Shown one piece after another: positions 62,113 to 64,000 of a DNA stretch of 64,000 nucleotides (position 1 is the stretch's first letter; every line of letters starts with the position of its first letter). A program made the position numbers and the translations under genes. This DNA comes from Saccharum officinarum (Eukaryota; Streptophyta; Magnoliopsida; Poales; Poaceae): contig CM036197.1 in the NCBI GenBank assembly GCA_020631735.1, positions 42,827,880-42,891,879 on the forward strand, written 5' to 3'. The notes under the pieces are model-generated. The model made no database searches. It worked only from the letters and a program-made list of their open reading frames with translations, and was not told the origin of the DNA.

Positions 62113-62558
62113 AGGTAATAAATAGCGGTGGCAGCGGCCGTAATTGCACTCGTAATAGCGGTAGCGGTCCATTGCCGCTACCGCTATGAGGTAGCGTTCT
62201 GAACTTTGCATCCTGAAACGTTGCGGCCGTAATTTTAAATAGCGGGCCGATATTGCGGCCGCAATTGCACGTAGCAGGCCGCAATAGCATGGAAGCAAAT
62301 ATCCCTAATTAGTCCAGCCAACTATGACTCACACCCTAAATTCAAAACTCACGCATCGGCTGTGAAACTTAAAATTATTCATGATATATGCACTTAAAAT
62401 TATTTATACTCATTATTCATGATATATGTGCTTAAAATTATATGAGACTATTTGGGTGCCGCTTTTGGAACTTATCGTCCGCAATATCGTCCGCTATCCG
62501 TAATCCGCTACCTCGACGTCAATCCGCTGCCAACCCGCAATACGCTATTTAGTACCTT
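62113..62558. mobile_element. hAT-like MITE with TAGCGG words
   Basis: Ends AGGTAATAAATAGCGG and CGCTATTTAGTACCTT are inverted. Flanks GATTGTGA (62105-62112) and GATGGTGA (62559-62566) are an 8-bp duplication with one change. Both arms consist of repeated TAGCGG / CCGCTA words; the centre is AT-rich. Non-coding. Confidence 0.65.
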
Positions 62559-62566
62559 GATGGTGA

Positions 62567-63523
62567 GGGTGCCGCCGTCGTCAAATCGTCGCCGGCCGCC
62601 GCCTGCGGAAGACGGCCAGCGGGGCCTCTCCCTCGGCCGCGAGTTGCGAGTGCCAGGCCGTGAGCCGCGTGAACGCGAGCGCCGGGGCCGCGGGGTGCCT
62701 GGCCATGGGTTTTCCGGCTGCCGCCGCCGCGGCGCGCGGACCGGAGCCGCGCTTGCGGGCGCCGAGGACGCGTGGGGCCGCCGCACTGGAGGCTGCGCGA
62801 GCGCGGGCACAGGGGTCCGGGAGGCCACCTGGCGTGGAGCAGTAGAGCCGCTTGCCGTGGGCGCGGGACTGCGGGAGGCCACGGGCCCCCGAGTACAGGC
62901 GCAAGGGTCCCGCGGTCGCCGCTATGGAGAGCAGCCGGCCGCCGCCGCCCAGAGTCTGGCCGTCGGTCGCGAGTCAGGCGCAACCGATGCCACGTGCCGA
63001 GCGCCACCATGGCTAGGCGCGGACGCGTCCACCACCACCGGCGTCGTTGCGATGGATCGGACAGGCAGCAGTCACTCAGGCATGGTGGTCCCAATCGTGG
63101 ATGCGTTGCGACAGCAATCACAACCCCAATGCACCGATGTGAAAAATACATGACAACTACAATAGGTTCCTACCGTCTGTTGATGTATGGGGGATCAATT
63201 GTTTGTAGAAGCAAATAAATTTGCCTCCTCTTGTGGGACTTGGGTCACCGTTGATCTCGACGAGTGCTTGCCGATTCTTCCTTCTTTCTTGGCAAGTTCT
63301 ATGGTGAAGTCTTCTCCGGCGAACTTTCCCGTTAGTGGAGATGACGCCGATGGTCTTGCAGTGAAGACGACGGGCAACTGCATCACCGGCCATCGACGTC
63401 TTCTTGCGCAGAGGCTGATTAGCGCGCATCAGTGCAACATCTTCTCCACTGGAGTCGGCGTCTGCCTCTTCTGTTTCCACGGCCTTCTCTTCCTCGCCCA
63501 GGGGAGCAACGTGCGTGATAACG
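62567..63523 (-). other. Internal 5' region of the copia element
   Basis: Next to the LTR the minus strand reads CGTTATCACGCACG, a diverged primer-binding region, then GCTCCCCTGGGCGAGGAAGA. A frame at 63480-63157 is open for 107 residues without a known domain. 62570-63150 is very GC-rich (over two thirds GC) and open in several frames, which does not argue for a protein. Confidence 0.45.
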
Positions 63524-63574
63524 TGTTAGAAACTAGAGAGCGAGACAAGGCGAACCATGCAAATGATTCTACGT

Positions 63575-63687
<113 letters not shown>

Positions 63688-64000
63688 CGGGATCGCGGTT
63701 GGGTTGGCTCGGACGCTCGGTCGCGCCGGCTGGGTGCGTTTGGTGGATTCAGGTACTGATTATTATTCAGTACCCAGGGTAACATATAGAATAACTATAT
63801 ATATATATATATATATATAGGGAGAGTATACTCTATAGCTAGCTACAAAATAAGTTATTCTGTAGCCACCTCCATTTACGATAATTTTATATACTAATTT
63901 ACGATAATATTAGTACATATTTACGATAGTTGGGTTACTATAACACATGGGGATATTTACCATAATGTTATAGTAAATCAACATAGTAATGAGTTACTAT
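63688..64000. other. Sequence between and after TA tracts; window end
   Basis: 63688-63794 is unique sequence between the long TA tract and a second one (about 63795-63819). After that comes GGGAGAGTATACTCTATAGC and repeated TTTACGATAAT-type words (63870-63960). None of it matches the missing part of the copia LTR. No gene. Confidence 0.4.

Noticed and set aside
62452..63153. A 233-residue plus-strand or 200-residue minus-strand gene
   Set aside because: Very GC-rich region inside the copia leader, open in several frames, low-complexity G/A/R/P product, no motif.

Overview
This window is nuclear DNA from a grass (Poaceae), most likely a panicoid relative of sorghum or sugarcane. Reasons: no operons, GT-AG introns, GC-rich first exons, Stowaway and other grass-type MITEs, CACTA ends, a Tekay/Del-like chromovirus with 4-kb LTRs, an RTE LINE with a (TTG)n tail, and S-domain receptor kinase genes. 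The species cannot be fixed from the sequence alone. Most of the window is transposable elements, many nested; only two genes are clearly intact.

Layout. 1-1093: right end of a CACTA transposon with 149-bp tandem repeats. 3513-18180: a complete but decayed Ty3/gypsy chromovirus with 4.0-kb LTRs, PBS, PPT and near-perfect TSD. Before gag it carries an extra reading frame whose protein starts with a close copy of the histone H3 tail. 18356-19550: CACTA-like remnant. 20951-24045 and 36934-39960: two intact seven-exon S-domain (G-type lectin) receptor kinase genes on the minus strand, with a small relic of a third copy at 33740-33880. The 12.9 kb between them holds MITEs, a LINE relic and a duplicated segment. 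42208-44860: a TIR transposon, probably Mutator-like, carrying a four-exon zinc-finger-type gene that seems to have lost one base. 46898-63687: a nest in which a CACTA-like end is cut by a decayed Ty1/copia element (minus strand). That element is itself interrupted by an 804-bp solo LTR, a 4.45-kb chromovirus solo LTR, an RTE LINE and a hAT-like MITE. 63575-64000: (GT)n(TA)n tracts with other sequence between them.

How it fits together. The receptor kinase pair, the relic and the paired segmental copies look like a tandem receptor cluster evolving by duplication and loss, inflated by transposons. The strongest candidate for something undescribed is the extra ORF of the chromovirus at 8270-9322. 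It combines an H3-tail mimic, a central domain, a heptad-like region and an acidic tail, in an element whose own integrase ends in a chromodomain. Nearly all nonsense codons in the chromovirus and the LINE are explained by C-to-T or G-to-A changes, as expected from decay of methylated DNA.
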